Positions 1 through 9,000 of a DNA stretch of 64,000 nucleotides are shown here, piece after piece; the stretch's first letter is position 1, and every line of letters starts with the position of its first letter. Location of the stretch: positions 7,809,001 through 7,873,000 of the forward strand of contig NZ_AP023360.1 in assembly GCF_018326265.1 (NCBI RefSeq), in the 5' to 3' direction. Both the position numbers and the translations under genes were made by a program. The notes beneath the pieces were generated by a model, which was not told where the DNA came from, made no database searches, and was given only the letters and a program-made list of their open reading frames with translations. Source of the DNA: Catellatospora sp. IY07-71 (GTDB lineage: Bacteria; Actinomycetota; Actinomycetes; Mycobacteriales; Micromonosporaceae).

Positions 1-1
1 G

Positions 2-295
2 CGCGACGCCGACCGCAAGCGCGTCGAGTTCGGCGCGCAGGACAGCACCGGCCGGGTCGCGGCGCGCCTGGTCGAGCTGGCCGAACGGTTCGGCCGGGCG
101 GAGGGCGGCGCGATCGCCATCGCGCTGCCGCTGTCGCAGGACGAGCTGGCGGGCTGGGTGGGCGCGTCGCGGGAGGCGGTGAGCAAGGCGCTGGGTGTGC
201 TGCGTACCAACGGCTGGGTCCGCACCAGCCGCATGCAGGTCACGGTCCTGGACCTGCCCGCCCTCCGCGCCCGCGCCGGGCTGCCCCGCGCATAG
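2..295 (+). CDS. Crp/Fnr family transcriptional regulator, C-terminal part
   Basis: The window opens inside this gene; 97 codons remain before a TAG stop. The visible part reads as the winged helix-turn-helix of Crp/Fnr regulators: a stretch starting RVAARLVELAERFG, then the turn LPLSQDELAGWVGASREAV, with the recognition helix around SREAVSKALGVLR and a wing ending in Val/Thr-rich strand residues. The Crp-type pattern of a dimer helix followed by QDELAxxxGxSREAVSKxL is clear. The cyclic-nucleotide-binding half lies upstream of the window, so the ligand cannot be judged. Partial because of the window edge, not because of damage. Confidence 0.8.
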   Translation, partial: RDADRKRVEFGAQDSTGRVAARLVELAERFGRAEGGAIAIALPLSQDELAGWVGASREAVSKALGVLRTNGWVRTSRMQVTVLDLPALRARAGLPRA

Positions 296-305
296 ACTGG
301 CGTTC

Positions 306-809
306 ATGGCTAATGCAGTACCGAACTCATCCGCCGTCGGGGCCGTGTTGCGCACTGCCGTGGTCGCGGCGCTGTTGCTGGTCGTCGCGGCGTGCGCGGG
401 CCCGGCCGATCCGCCCGGCGAGCCGCCCGTGGCGACCTCGGGCGCCGCGGTGATGCCGTCGGTGACGGTGGTCCGCAGCGGCGGCATCGCGGGGGTGAAC
501 GACACGTTCATCGTCAACCCGGACGGGAGTTGGACGGCCACCGACAAGGCCGGGACCACGAAGTCCGGCAAGCTGAACGCCCAGCAGGCGCACGAGCTGC
601 AGCGCCTGGCGACCGAGCCGGCGTTCGCCGCCGAGAGCAGGCAGCAGCGCGGGGAGACCAAGTGCGCGGACGCGTTCGCGTACAAGGTGACGGTGACCGG
701 GGACGCCGGGCCGGTCCTGGTCTCGTTCAGCGACTGCCCCAGTGACGAAAATCTGCCACAGACCGCGATGGCGATCGCCGTGCTGGTCAGCGGGGCTGCC
801 AGCAACTGA
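306..809 (+). CDS. lipoprotein with emfourin-like domain
   Basis: A 167-residue protein with a lipoprotein signal: a hydrophobic run ending in VVAAC, so Cys at about residue 31 would be lipidated and the protein anchored outside the membrane. The mature part has VTVVRSGGIAGVNDTFIVN followed by a helix-like segment (QQAHELQRLATEPAF) and late strands. The RSGG(I/F)AG motif resembles protealysin inhibitor emfourin domains, but I can only suggest this by eye. The ATG at 306 puts the hydrophobic stretch at the right distance; an upstream in-frame extension to 195 would run into the preceding regulator gene. The gene follows that regulator by 10 bases. Confidence 0.7.
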   Translation: MANAVPNSSAVGAVLRTAVVAALLLVVAACAGPADPPGEPPVATSGAAVMPSVTVVRSGGIAGVNDTFIVNPDGSWTATDKAGTTKSGKLNAQQAHELQRLATEPAFAAESRQQRGETKCADAFAYKVTVTGDAGPVLVSFSDCPSDENLPQTAMAIAVLVSGAASN

Positions 810-884
810 TCTTCATCCAGACGCGTCGAAGGACAGGGCGCGGAGGACGTTTGCGTGTCGCCGTAACTGGTTAGAGTCGCGGCG

Positions 885-2522
885 ATGATGCTGCTATTCC
901 GCTCCCTGCGCCTGCGCCGCGCCGCCCGTGACCACTTCGGCTGGAACCGGCTGCGCCCCGCGCAGTTGGACGCCATGCGCGCCCTGCTGCGCGGCCGCGA
1001 CGCGCTGGTGGTGCTGCCCACCGGTGGCGGAAAGTCGGCCGTCTACCAGGTCACCGCGTCCCTCCTGAAGGGACCGACCGTGGTGATCTCACCGCTGCTG
1101 GCCCTGCAGCACGACCAGATCGCCAACCTCAACGACCGCGGCAACCCGAAGCTGCGCGCGGTGCGCATCAGCTCCGTGGAGACCCCGGCCAAGCAGGCCG
1201 CGGCGCTGCAGGAGCTGCGCGAGGGGAAGGCGCGGTTCCTGTTCATCACCCCGGAGCAGCTCAGCTCGCCGGAGCGGCTGGCCGAGGTGAAGGCGCTGCG
1301 CCCGGCGCTGGTCGCGGTCGACGAGGCGCACTGCATCTCGTCGTGGGGCCACGACTTCCGCCCGGACTACCTGTCCATCGGGCACCTGATCCGGGGCCTG
1401 GGCCGCCCGCCGGTGGTGGCGCTGACCGCCACCGCGTCGCCGCCCATGCGCGACGACATCACCGCCCGGCTCGGCCTGCGCAAGCCGAAGATCGTGCTGA
1501 CCGGCCTGGACCGGCCCAACCTGTTCCTGGAGGCCACGCACTGCCCCAGCGAGGACTACCGCTGGCGGCGCCTGCTGAAGCTGCTGGAGGAGGCCACCCC
1601 GCCCGGCATCGTGTACGTGCCGACCCGCCGCGCCGCCGAGGAGCTGGCCCAGCGGCTCACCGACGCCGGCTACGAGGCGATGGCCTACCACGGCGGCATG
1701 GCCGCGGGCGTGCGCGCGAAGGCGCACGAGGCGTTCCTGTCCGACCGGGTGCCGATCATGGTGGCGACGTCGGCCTTCGGCATGGGCATCGACAAGCCGA
1801 ACATCCGGTTCGTGGTGCACATGGCGCTGCCCGACTCGCCCGACAGCTACCTGCAGGAGATCGGCCGGGCGGGCCGCGACGGCGAGCCCGCGCACGCGCT
1901 GCTGCTGCACCGCGCCGAGGACGTGGCGCTGCAGCGCTTCTTCAACGGCGGCGCGCCCGACCTGGCCGAGCTGCGCACCGTCGCCGCGGCCCTGCACAGC
2001 GGCCCGATCGGCAAGACCGCGCTGGCCAAGAACACCGGCTACGGCGCCCGCAAGCTCGCGGCATACCTCAGCCTGCTCGAACAGGTCGGCGCGGTGGCCA
2101 CCGGCGCCAAGGGCGAGCTGAGCGTGCCGCGCTACGCGCCGCTGCCCGACCAGGCCGCCCGCGAGGCGCTGGCCGAACACGGGCGCTACCAGGCGGGCCA
2201 GCGCTCGCGTACGGACATGATGCGCCGCTTCGCCGAGATGCGCGGCTGCCGGGTGCAGGCGCTGCTGGGCTACTTCGGCGAGCAGCTGAACAACCCGTGC
2301 GGGCACTGCGACAGCTGCCACGAGGGCACCTCCGAGGTGGTCCCCGACGACGTGCCGTTCCCGTTGCACAGCACGGTCCGCCACGCGGGCTGGGGCATGG
2401 GCATGGTGCTCGGCTACGAGAAGGACCGGATGACGGTGCTGTTCGACGACGTGGGTTACAAGACCCTGTCGGTCGCGGTGGTCACGGCACAGAACCTGCT
2501 GATCCCGGAGCAGCGCTCCTGA
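885..2522 (+). CDS. recQ: RecQ-family ATP-dependent DNA helicase
   Basis: A 545-residue superfamily 2 helicase. Visible motifs are Walker A LPTGGGKSAVYQ (Lys50), the DEAH box in AVDEAHCISSWGHDFRPDY (about 142-160), motif V/VI region FGMGIDKPNIRFVVH and QEIGRAGRDG (about 323-333), and the RecQ zinc site, one Cys in MRGCRV followed by CGHCDSC (about 454-478). There is no HRDC domain. The C-terminal 55 residues look like a DUF3553-type module (HAGWGMGMV...MTVLFDDVGYKTL). The protein would unwind forked or recombination-intermediate DNA in the 3'-5' direction. Two ATGs in tandem at 885 and 888 leave the exact start open by one residue. Confidence 0.93.
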   Translation: MMLLFRSLRLRRAARDHFGWNRLRPAQLDAMRALLRGRDALVVLPTGGGKSAVYQVTASLLKGPTVVISPLLALQHDQIANLNDRGNPKLRAVRISSVETPAKQAAALQELREGKARFLFITPEQLSSPERLAEVKALRPALVAVDEAHCISSWGHDFRPDYLSIGHLIRGLGRPPVVALTATASPPMRDDITARLGLRKPKIVLTGLDRPNLFLEATHCPSEDYRWRRLLKLLEEATPPGIVYVPTRRAAEELAQRLTDAGYEAMAYHGGMAAGVRAKAHEAFLSDRVPIMVATSAFGMGIDKPNIRFVVHMALPDSPDSYLQEIGRAGRDGEPAHALLLHRAEDVALQRFFNGGAPDLAELRTVAAALHSGPIGKTALAKNTGYGARKLAAYLSLLEQVGAVATGAKGELSVPRYAPLPDQAAREALAEHGRYQAGQRSRTDMMRRFAEMRGCRVQALLGYFGEQLNNPCGHCDSCHEGTSEVVPDDVPFPLHSTVRHAGWGMGMVLGYEKDRMTVLFDDVGYKTLSVAVVTAQNLLIPEQRS

Positions 2523-2526
2523 GCGG

Positions 2527-2622
2527 TCACTTCTTGCCGAACATCCACCGGATCGCGGCGACGATCAGGAGGATCCCGATCACGATGCCGAAGAGTCTGG
2601 TGAACACGTCCTCACTCGTCAC
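2527..2622 (-). CDS. 31-residue putative membrane peptide
   Basis: A GTG-started reading frame of 32 codons facing recQ, with its stop 5 bases after the recQ stop. The translation has a charged start (TSEDVFTRL), one hydrophobic segment of about 17 residues rich in Ile, Val and Ala, and a basic end (RWMFGKK), the classic layout of a single-pass small membrane protein with its C-terminus in the cytoplasm. No clear ribosome binding site is visible. I do not recognise a family. Support rests on composition only. Confidence 0.45.
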   Translation of the reverse strand: MTSEDVFTRLFGIVIGILLIVAAIRWMFGKK

Positions 2623-2732
2623 CGGCCCAGCCTAGCGGCCGGACCCCGGGCGGCGGGCATTGCGTATCCGCAAGCGTCAGTGTTTCATGACCACGGCGCA
2701 CGGAGATCGCTCCGGCCGCCGGGGAGGGCGCG

Positions 2733-4943
2733 ATGCTGGCACGGCTGGGCAGGGCGGCGGCGCGCGGGCGATACGTCGTCTGCGCGATCTGGACGGTGCT
2801 GGCGCTGGCCGGGGCGGTGCTCGGCGGCTCGGTGTACGACCGCACCGAGTCACCCGGCCGGCTGCGCCCGGACGCGCCCTCGACGCTGGCGCAGGCGCGG
2901 CTCGACGCGCTGGACCCGGAGGGCGAGACGGTCGTCGCGGTGATCGGCGGGCGGGATTTCCACGCCACCGCGCTGGTCGACAGCGCCACCCGGATCATGT
3001 TCGAGATCCGCGCCATCCCCGGCGTGGCCGAGGTGACTGACGCGTACACCGCGGGCTCCGGCATGATCGGACCCGAGCGGCAGAACTCCCTCGCGGTGAT
3101 CGAGCTGCAGCCTGAGCTGAGCGACGACGAGGCGCTGGCCGTGGCCGAGCGGGTCGCCGCCGCGCTGCACCGCATCGACTCCCCCGAGATCCTCGTCGGC
3201 GGAAAGCTGCTGGCCGAGCGGGACTTCAACGACCAGGCCGTCGCCGACGCCGCGTTCGGCGAGTCGGTCGCGCTGGTCGTCCTGTGCGCGGCGCTGATCG
3301 TGATGCTGGGCGGGCTGGCCGCCGGGCTGCTGCCGCTGGGCGCGGCGCTGGCCGTGGTCGCGGGCACGCTGCTGGCACTGACCGGGCTGGCCGGCACGAT
3401 GCCGGTCAGCGAGTACACCGTCAACGTGGTGACGCTGCTGGGCCTCGGCCTGGCCGTGGACTACAGCCTGCTGATCGTGGCCCGGTTCCGCGAGGAGCGG
3501 GCCGCCGATCCCGGCGCGCCCGTGCCCGAGCTGGTGGCCCGCACGGTCGCCACCGCCGGGCGCGCGGTGCTGGTGTCCGGGCTGGCCGTGGGCATCGCGC
3601 TGTCCGGGCTGTTCGTGTTCGCCGAGCCGCTGCTGGCCGCGATGGCGCTGGGCGGCGCGCTGGTGGTGGCCCTGGCCACGGCCGCCGGGCTGACCCTGGT
3701 GCCCGCGCTGGTCGCGATCGCGCACCGGCGCATCCCCGCGCCGGGCACACGCACCTGGGTGTGGCGTCGCGCGGCCCGCCGCGGCCCCGGGTTCCTGGCC
3801 CGATCCGCCGGGTACGCCCAGCGCCGTCCCGCCGTGGTGGCGCTCGCGGTCACCGTCGGCCTGCTGGTGCTCGCCCTGCCGCTGCTACGCGCGAACCTGG
3901 CCGACTCCGACGCCCGCTCCCTGCCCGCGACCAGCGCGGCGCGGCAGGCGTACGAGGTGGTCCAGCGCGACTTCGCCGACAGGTACCCGCAGCCGGTGCC
4001 GGTGCTGATCGAGGCGTCCGCGAGCGACCCGGCGACGGTCGCGCTGCTGGAGCGGATGCGCGCCGTGCCGGGGGTGACCGATGTGGACGTGCGGGAGGGC
4101 ATACCCCCGCAGGCCACCGTCGCCGAGGTCGAGCTGCCCGGCGGGGCATCGGGTCCACAGGCTCAGCAGCTCGTGCGCGACCTGCGCGCGCTCGACCCGT
4201 CGCTCCAGGTCACCGGCCCCGCCGCGGAACTCGTCGATGCCAAGGACGCCACCGCCGCGCGGCTGCCGGCCGCGCTCGCCGTGGTCGTGCTCGCCACCGG
4301 GCTGCTGCTGTTCCTGCTCACCGGCTCGCTCGTGGTGCCGGTGAAGGCGCTGCTGATGAACCTGCTGACGCTGGCCGCGACGCTCGGCGTGCTGGTCGCG
4401 GTGTTCCAGTGGGGCTGGGGCGCGGGGCTGCTCGGCTTCACCCCGTGGGGCGCCCTGGACCTGACCACGCCCCTGCTGCTGTTCGTCTTCATCTTCGGCC
4501 TGTCCATGGACTACGAGGTCTTCCTGCTGGCCCGCATCCGCGAGGAGTGGCAGCGCCACGGCGACAACGACCGCGCGGTCCTCGCGGGGATCACCGCCAC
4601 CGGCCCCGTGGTCACCGCCGCCGCCGTCTCGATCGGCATCGTCTTCCTCGGCTTCGCCCTCGGCGACCTGATCGCGGTCAAGGAGATCGGCGTCGGCATG
4701 GCGGTCGCCGTCCTGCTCGACGTCACCGTCGTCCGCGGCCTCCTCCTCCCCGCCCTCATGTCCCTCCTCGGCCGCACCAACTGGTGGCCCACCACCCACC
4801 CGTCCCCGTCCCCGCCCCCGCCTCCGCCCGCGCCCGCGCCCGCCCCAAGATCGTCCGACTTGCCTGGCAGACGGGCGAAAGCGCGCTCAAGATACGCCCA
4901 GGTGCCAGGCAAGTCGGACGATCTTGGGCGCGGTGACGGTTAG
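2733..4943 (+). CDS. MMPL/RND-family transporter
   Basis: A 736-residue membrane protein of the MMPL branch of the RND superfamily. It has an N-terminal transmembrane helix (about 18-38), a first extracytoplasmic domain, a membrane bundle at about 180-330 holding GLGLAVDYSLLIVARFREE, a second extracytoplasmic domain, and a second bundle at about 515-680 holding FIFGLSMDYEVFLLARIREEW. Both bundles carry the Gly/Asp-Tyr pair expected for proton coupling. Substrate unknown; relatives export lipids or drugs. After NWWP the protein runs through a Pro/Ser-rich linker and then about 29 residues (704-732) encoded by the palindromic repeat at 4844-4928, so the natural C-terminus has probably been extended. 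Confidence 0.9.
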   Translation: MLARLGRAAARGRYVVCAIWTVLALAGAVLGGSVYDRTESPGRLRPDAPSTLAQARLDALDPEGETVVAVIGGRDFHATALVDSATRIMFEIRAIPGVAEVTDAYTAGSGMIGPERQNSLAVIELQPELSDDEALAVAERVAAALHRIDSPEILVGGKLLAERDFNDQAVADAAFGESVALVVLCAALIVMLGGLAAGLLPLGAALAVVAGTLLALTGLAGTMPVSEYTVNVVTLLGLGLAVDYSLLIVARFREERAADPGAPVPELVARTVATAGRAVLVSGLAVGIALSGLFVFAEPLLAAMALGGALVVALATAAGLTLVPALVAIAHRRIPAPGTRTWVWRRAARRGPGFLARSAGYAQRRPAVVALAVTVGLLVLALPLLRANLADSDARSLPATSAARQAYEVVQRDFADRYPQPVPVLIEASASDPATVALLERMRAVPGVTDVDVREGIPPQATVAEVELPGGASGPQAQQLVRDLRALDPSLQVTGPAAELVDAKDATAARLPAALAVVVLATGLLLFLLTGSLVVPVKALLMNLLTLAATLGVLVAVFQWGWGAGLLGFTPWGALDLTTPLLLFVFIFGLSMDYEVFLLARIREEWQRHGDNDRAVLAGITATGPVVTAAAVSIGIVFLGFALGDLIAVKEIGVGMAVAVLLDVTVVRGLLLPALMSLLGRTNWWPTTHPSPSPPPPPPAPAPAPRSSDLPGRRAKARSRYAQVPGKSDDLGRGDG
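4844..4928. repeat. palindromic repeat family P1, copy A (inside MMPL gene)
   Basis: Two 26-base arms (4844-4869 and 4903-4928) are exact reverse complements; the core reads GACTTGCCTGGCA / TGCCAGGCAAGTC. The 33-base loop contains GGGCGAAAGCGCG and ends in AAGATACGCCC, so GGGCG/CGCCC can form a nested inner stem. The same arms and loop recur at 9479-9565 (same orientation) and, inverted, at 12779-12858 and 26354-26437. This copy is translated in frame as the end of the MMPL protein. Confidence 0.9.
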
Positions 4944-4985
4944 CGGCAGCGGCGGCCACGGCTCCGGAACACGCCTGCTGCCGCA

Positions 4986-5029
4986 GACCACAACTTCTGG
5001 GATGTAGCTACATCCCAGAAGTTGTGGTC
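4986..5029. repeat. perfect 44-bp palindrome
   Basis: Two 22-base arms meet with no loop: GACCACAACTTCTGGG at the left end is mirrored exactly at the right end, with centre GATGTAGCTACATC. It lies 42 bases after the MMPL stop and 100 bases before cbiZ. It may act as a terminator when transcribed, or be a palindromic repeat of another family. There is no U-tract. Confidence 0.85.
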
Positions 5030-5129
5030 CGGCGCGGATGACCTGCCGCTCGCGACCGGCGCTCGCCGGCACCCGCCGGGCGGCGCGCCTGCGGGCAGAG
5101 GGTCGTGACGCCGCCCGCGGCCGGGAGCC

Positions 5130-5855
5130 ATGAGCGGGTTAGGGTCCCGTGTGACCTCGCTGCCCTGCCCCGACCCGACCCCGCTGCTACCCGAGCTGGT
5201 CCGGCACGCGGACGGCGAGGGGACCCTGCCCGCGCTGCTGTGGCGGGCCGGACCGGGCTGGCGGATGATCTCCAGCGCGGTGCTGGGCGGCGGGCTGGGT
5301 GAGCGGGAGTGGGTGCTGAACGCGCAGGTCGGACACGGATACACCCGGCTGGATCCGGATCGGCACCTGGCGGAGATCGCGCGTGAGCACGGGCTGAGCG
5401 GGCCGGGGGTCGGCCTGATGACCGCCGCCCGGGTCGCGGAGGGCGCCCACGCGGCCGACGGCGGGGCGGAGGCCGTGGTGACGGCCGGGATCGGGGTGTG
5501 CGGGTGGGCCGCGGACCCCGCCGCCGTACCACCCGGCCCGGTCGCCGTGCCGCGCGAGGTCCTGGTGCCGGGGACGATCAACATCGTCGTGGCGGTGCCG
5601 GTGGCGCTGTCGGACGCGGCGCTGGTCAACGCGGTGGCCACGGCGACCGAGGCCAAGGTGCAGGCACTGCGGGACGCGGGCTTCGACGCCTCGGGCACAC
5701 CCACCGACGCGGTATGCGTGGCGGCCTGGCGGGCGGGGGAACCGACCACGTTCGCCGGGCCGCGCTCGGAGTGGGGATCGCGCCTGGCCAGAGCCGTGCA
5801 TGCGGCGACCTACGAGGCCGCGGCCCGCTACCGCGACCGGCGACTTTCGCAGTAG
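5130..5855 (+). CDS. cbiZ: adenosylcobinamide amidohydrolase
   Basis: A 241-residue CbiZ-family protein. These enzymes cut the amide bond of adenosylcobinamide to give adenosylcobyric acid, which lets a cell salvage cobinamide into B12. Family features I recognise are WRMISSAVLGGGLGE near residues 45-60, VGLMTAARV near 95, AVVTAGI, and the run PGTINIVVAVPVALSDAALVNAV around 150-170 followed by TEAKVQAL and PTDAVCVA. Length matches the family. The ATG at 5130 has a weak GGGA upstream. No other cobalamin gene or cobalamin riboswitch is visible nearby, so it is an isolated salvage gene here. Confidence 0.88.
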   Translation: MSGLGSRVTSLPCPDPTPLLPELVRHADGEGTLPALLWRAGPGWRMISSAVLGGGLGEREWVLNAQVGHGYTRLDPDRHLAEIAREHGLSGPGVGLMTAARVAEGAHAADGGAEAVVTAGIGVCGWAADPAAVPPGPVAVPREVLVPGTINIVVAVPVALSDAALVNAVATATEAKVQALRDAGFDASGTPTDAVCVAAWRAGEPTTFAGPRSEWGSRLARAVHAATYEAAARYRDRRLSQ

Positions 5856-5889
5856 CCACAAGAACTTTTGCCGATCTGTTCAGAAGATA

Positions 5890-5918
5890 TGGACAGCGCG
5901 ATCGAAAGCATCTAATGT
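5890..5918 (+). promoter_or_regulatory. candidate sigma-70-type promoter for the PA14/ricin gene
   Basis: TGGACA at 5890-5895 and TAATGT at 5913-5918 are separated by 17 bases in an AT-richer pocket of the 192-base gap before the gene at 6048. The -35 matches TTGACA at 5 of 6 positions; the -10 has the TANNNT form common in actinomycetes. It would give a leader of about 120 bases. Confidence 0.4.
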
Positions 5919-6047
5919 TCCGATCCACCGATGTTTCGGGTGCGTTAATCGTCGGCGTCGATGACCACCCGCGCACGGACCGACGGTCACCGCGCGGGCA
6001 ACGACCGCCGCGACCCGTCGGACACCCCCTCACCCCCGGGAGGAACG

Positions 6048-9000
6048 ATGGGCAGACGACTGCTACGCCGGCTCCGCGGTCCCGTCCTTGCCACGCTGAC
6101 CCTGGCCCTGGCCGGCGGCGTCTGGGCGGTCCCCGCCACCGCCGCGATACCCGCTCAGGAGCCCGGCGTCACGCTGCGCGTCTACGACCTGCAGGTGTCG
6201 CTGACCGAGCTGTGCACGCTCAAGGCCGCGCAGACCCCGAACGTCGACAAGCTCATGCCGACGGTCAACTGGACCACCGCCGCCGAGTTCGGATTCGAGG
6301 ACCGCTTCCTCGCCCAGGTCATCGGCAACGTCAACATCACCACCGCCGGCTCCTACGCGTTCCGGCTCACCAGCGACGACGGCTCCGAGCTGAAGATCGA
6401 CGGCGCCATGGTGATCGACCACGACGGGCTGCACGGCGCCACCGCCAAGGAGGGCGCGGTCACCCTGACCACCGGCTACCACGCCCTGAACGTCAACTTC
6501 TTCGAGGCGACCGGCGGCCAGCAGCTCACCCTGGAGTGGCGCCTGCCGGGCGCGAGCGCGTACACGCTGGTGCCGAACTCGGCGCTGAGCACGGACGCGG
6601 GTGTGGTGCGGGTGACCGCGCCCGGCCGCAAGGAGTGCGAGGGCGCGACCGACTCCGCCGGCGACGGGCTGCCGCTGACCGGCGTGCACCCCGGCTACAC
6701 GCTGACCAACCTGCGCCCCGGCACGTTCCAGCCCAAGGTCACCGGCATGGACTGGCTGCCCGACGGCCGCCTGGTGGTCTGCACCTGGGGCGGCAACGAC
6801 CAGTCCGGCACGTCCCAGGCCGGTGAGGTGTACATCCTCGGCGGCACGGGCGGGACCGGCGGTCCGTCCGGCGTCACCACCAAGAAGATCGCCGGCAACC
6901 TCAAGGAGCCGATGGGCCTCAAGGTGGTCGACGGCGTCGTCTACGTGTCCGAGAAGCAGCGGCTCACCCAGCTGCTGGACACCAACGGCGACGAGGTGGC
7001 CGACCAGTACAACACCATCGCGACCTGGCCGTGGGGCGGCAACTTCCACGAGTTCGCGTTCGGCCTGCTCTACGCCGACGGGTTCTTCTACCTGAACCTG
7101 TCCGTGTCGATCAACTACGGCGGCGCGACCACGGTCCCGCAGCCCGCGGTCAACCGGGGCACCTCCATCAAGGTGAACAAGGCGACCGGCGCGGTGTCCT
7201 ACGTGGCCGGTGGCCTGCGTACGCCGCACGGCATCGGCTGGGGCCCCGAGGGCGGCGTCTTCGTCACCGACAACCAGGGCGGCTGGCTGCCCGCGTCCAA
7301 GCTGGTGCACATCAAGCAGGGCCGCTTCTTCAACCACTACACCACCCCGGCCGGGCAGTTCGACGCCGCGCCGGTGACGCCGCCGGTGCTGTGGATGCCG
7401 CAGAACGAGATCGCCAACTCGCCCAGCACCCCGTTGCTGCTGCCCAGCGGCCCGTACGCAGGGCAGTTCGTGATAGGCGACGTCACCTACGGCGGCCTGC
7501 AGCGGGCGTACGTGGAGAAGGTCAACGGGGAGTACCAGGGCGCGCTGTTCCGGATGACGCAGGGCCTGGAGGCGGGCGTCTCCGAGGTGGCGCTCGGCCC
7601 CGACGGTGCGATCTACGTCGGCGGCCTGGGCGCGGGCGGCAACTGGGGCCAGTCCGGCAAGCTCACCTACGGCCTGCAGAAACTCACCCCGAACGGCGCC
7701 GCCGTGTTCGACATCCTCGCCATGCGGGCCACCGGGACCGGCTTCGAGCTGGAGTACACCCAGCCCCTGTCGGCCGCGACCGCGGCGAGCCTGCTGTCGA
7801 GCTACAAGGTCAAGCAGTGGCGCTACCAGCCCACCGCCGACTACGGCGGCCCGAAGATCGACGAGCAGACGCTGACGCCCAGCGCGGCGACCCTGTCCGC
7901 CGACGGCAAGAAGGTCACGCTCACCGTGCCGGGCCTGCTCGCGGGCCGGGTGGTGCACGTGCGCTCGCCGCGCCCGTTCACCTCGACCAGCGGCCAGTCG
8001 CTGTGGAGCACCGAGGCGTGGTACACGCTCAACGCCATCCCGGGGCAGACCCCGCCCCCGGCCGACGGCGTCTACCAGGCCGAGAACGCCGTGCGCGGCG
8101 GGACCGCCAGTGTCGCCACCGACCACACCGGCTACACCGGCAGCGGCTTCGTCGCCGGCTACGGCAGCGTGGGCGCGAGCACCACGTTCACCGTGACGAC
8201 CAGCTCGGCGGGGGTGTACCAGGCGGCCCTGCGCTACTCCAACGGGCCGAACCCGTCCGCCATGGCGAAGACGGTCAGCCTGTACGTCAACGGGACCAAG
8301 CTACGGCAGATCACCCTCGGCGCGACCCCGAACTGGGACACCTGGTCGGTGCACACCGAGAGCGTGGCGCTCAACGCCGGGGCCAACACCATCGCGTACA
8401 AGGTGGACACCGGCGACGTCGGGCACGTCAACCTGGACGCGCTGACCATCACCGGTGGCGCCGGGGCGATCGTCGGCACCGGCGGCAAGTGCCTCGACAT
8501 CGACAACGCCGGAACGGCCAACGGCACGAAGATCCAGCTCTGGACCTGCAACGGCTCCAACGCCCAGCGCTGGGCCCGGGTCGGCAGCACGTTCCAGGCG
8601 CTGGGCAAGTGCCTGGACGTCGACAACGCGGGCACCGCCAACGGCACCAAGGTGCAGCTGTGGACCTGCAACGGCACCGGCTCGCAGGTCTGGCAGCCGC
8701 AGGCCGACGGCACCATCCTCAACCCGCAGTCGGGCAAGGTGCTCGACGCCCTGTCCGGCAGCTCCGCCGACGGCACCCAGATCCACATCTGGCAGGCCGC
8801 CGGGGTGCTCAGCCAGCGCTGGGTGGTGTCCGGCAGCGGGCAGCGCATCCAGCTGTTCGACGGCGACGACGTGGCGCTGTGGCAGACCACCGGCGGCGCG
8901 AACGCCACCTGGCCCTTCTCCGGCGGGTCGATGGAGTCGCTGGGCGGGGACATCCGCACCCGCCAGGCGTTCGGCGACTTCAAGCTGCACGTCGAGTGGC

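Noticed and set aside
1089-2384. Long antisense reading frame over recQ
   Set aside because: Composition is Arg/Ala/Gly/His-rich with no motif, and the sense strand carries a complete RecQ; typical antisense shadow at high GC.
5856-6047. Riboswitch or structured leader before the PA14/ricin gene
   Set aside because: Only a promoter-like pair and weak short inverted repeats are visible; no recognised motif.
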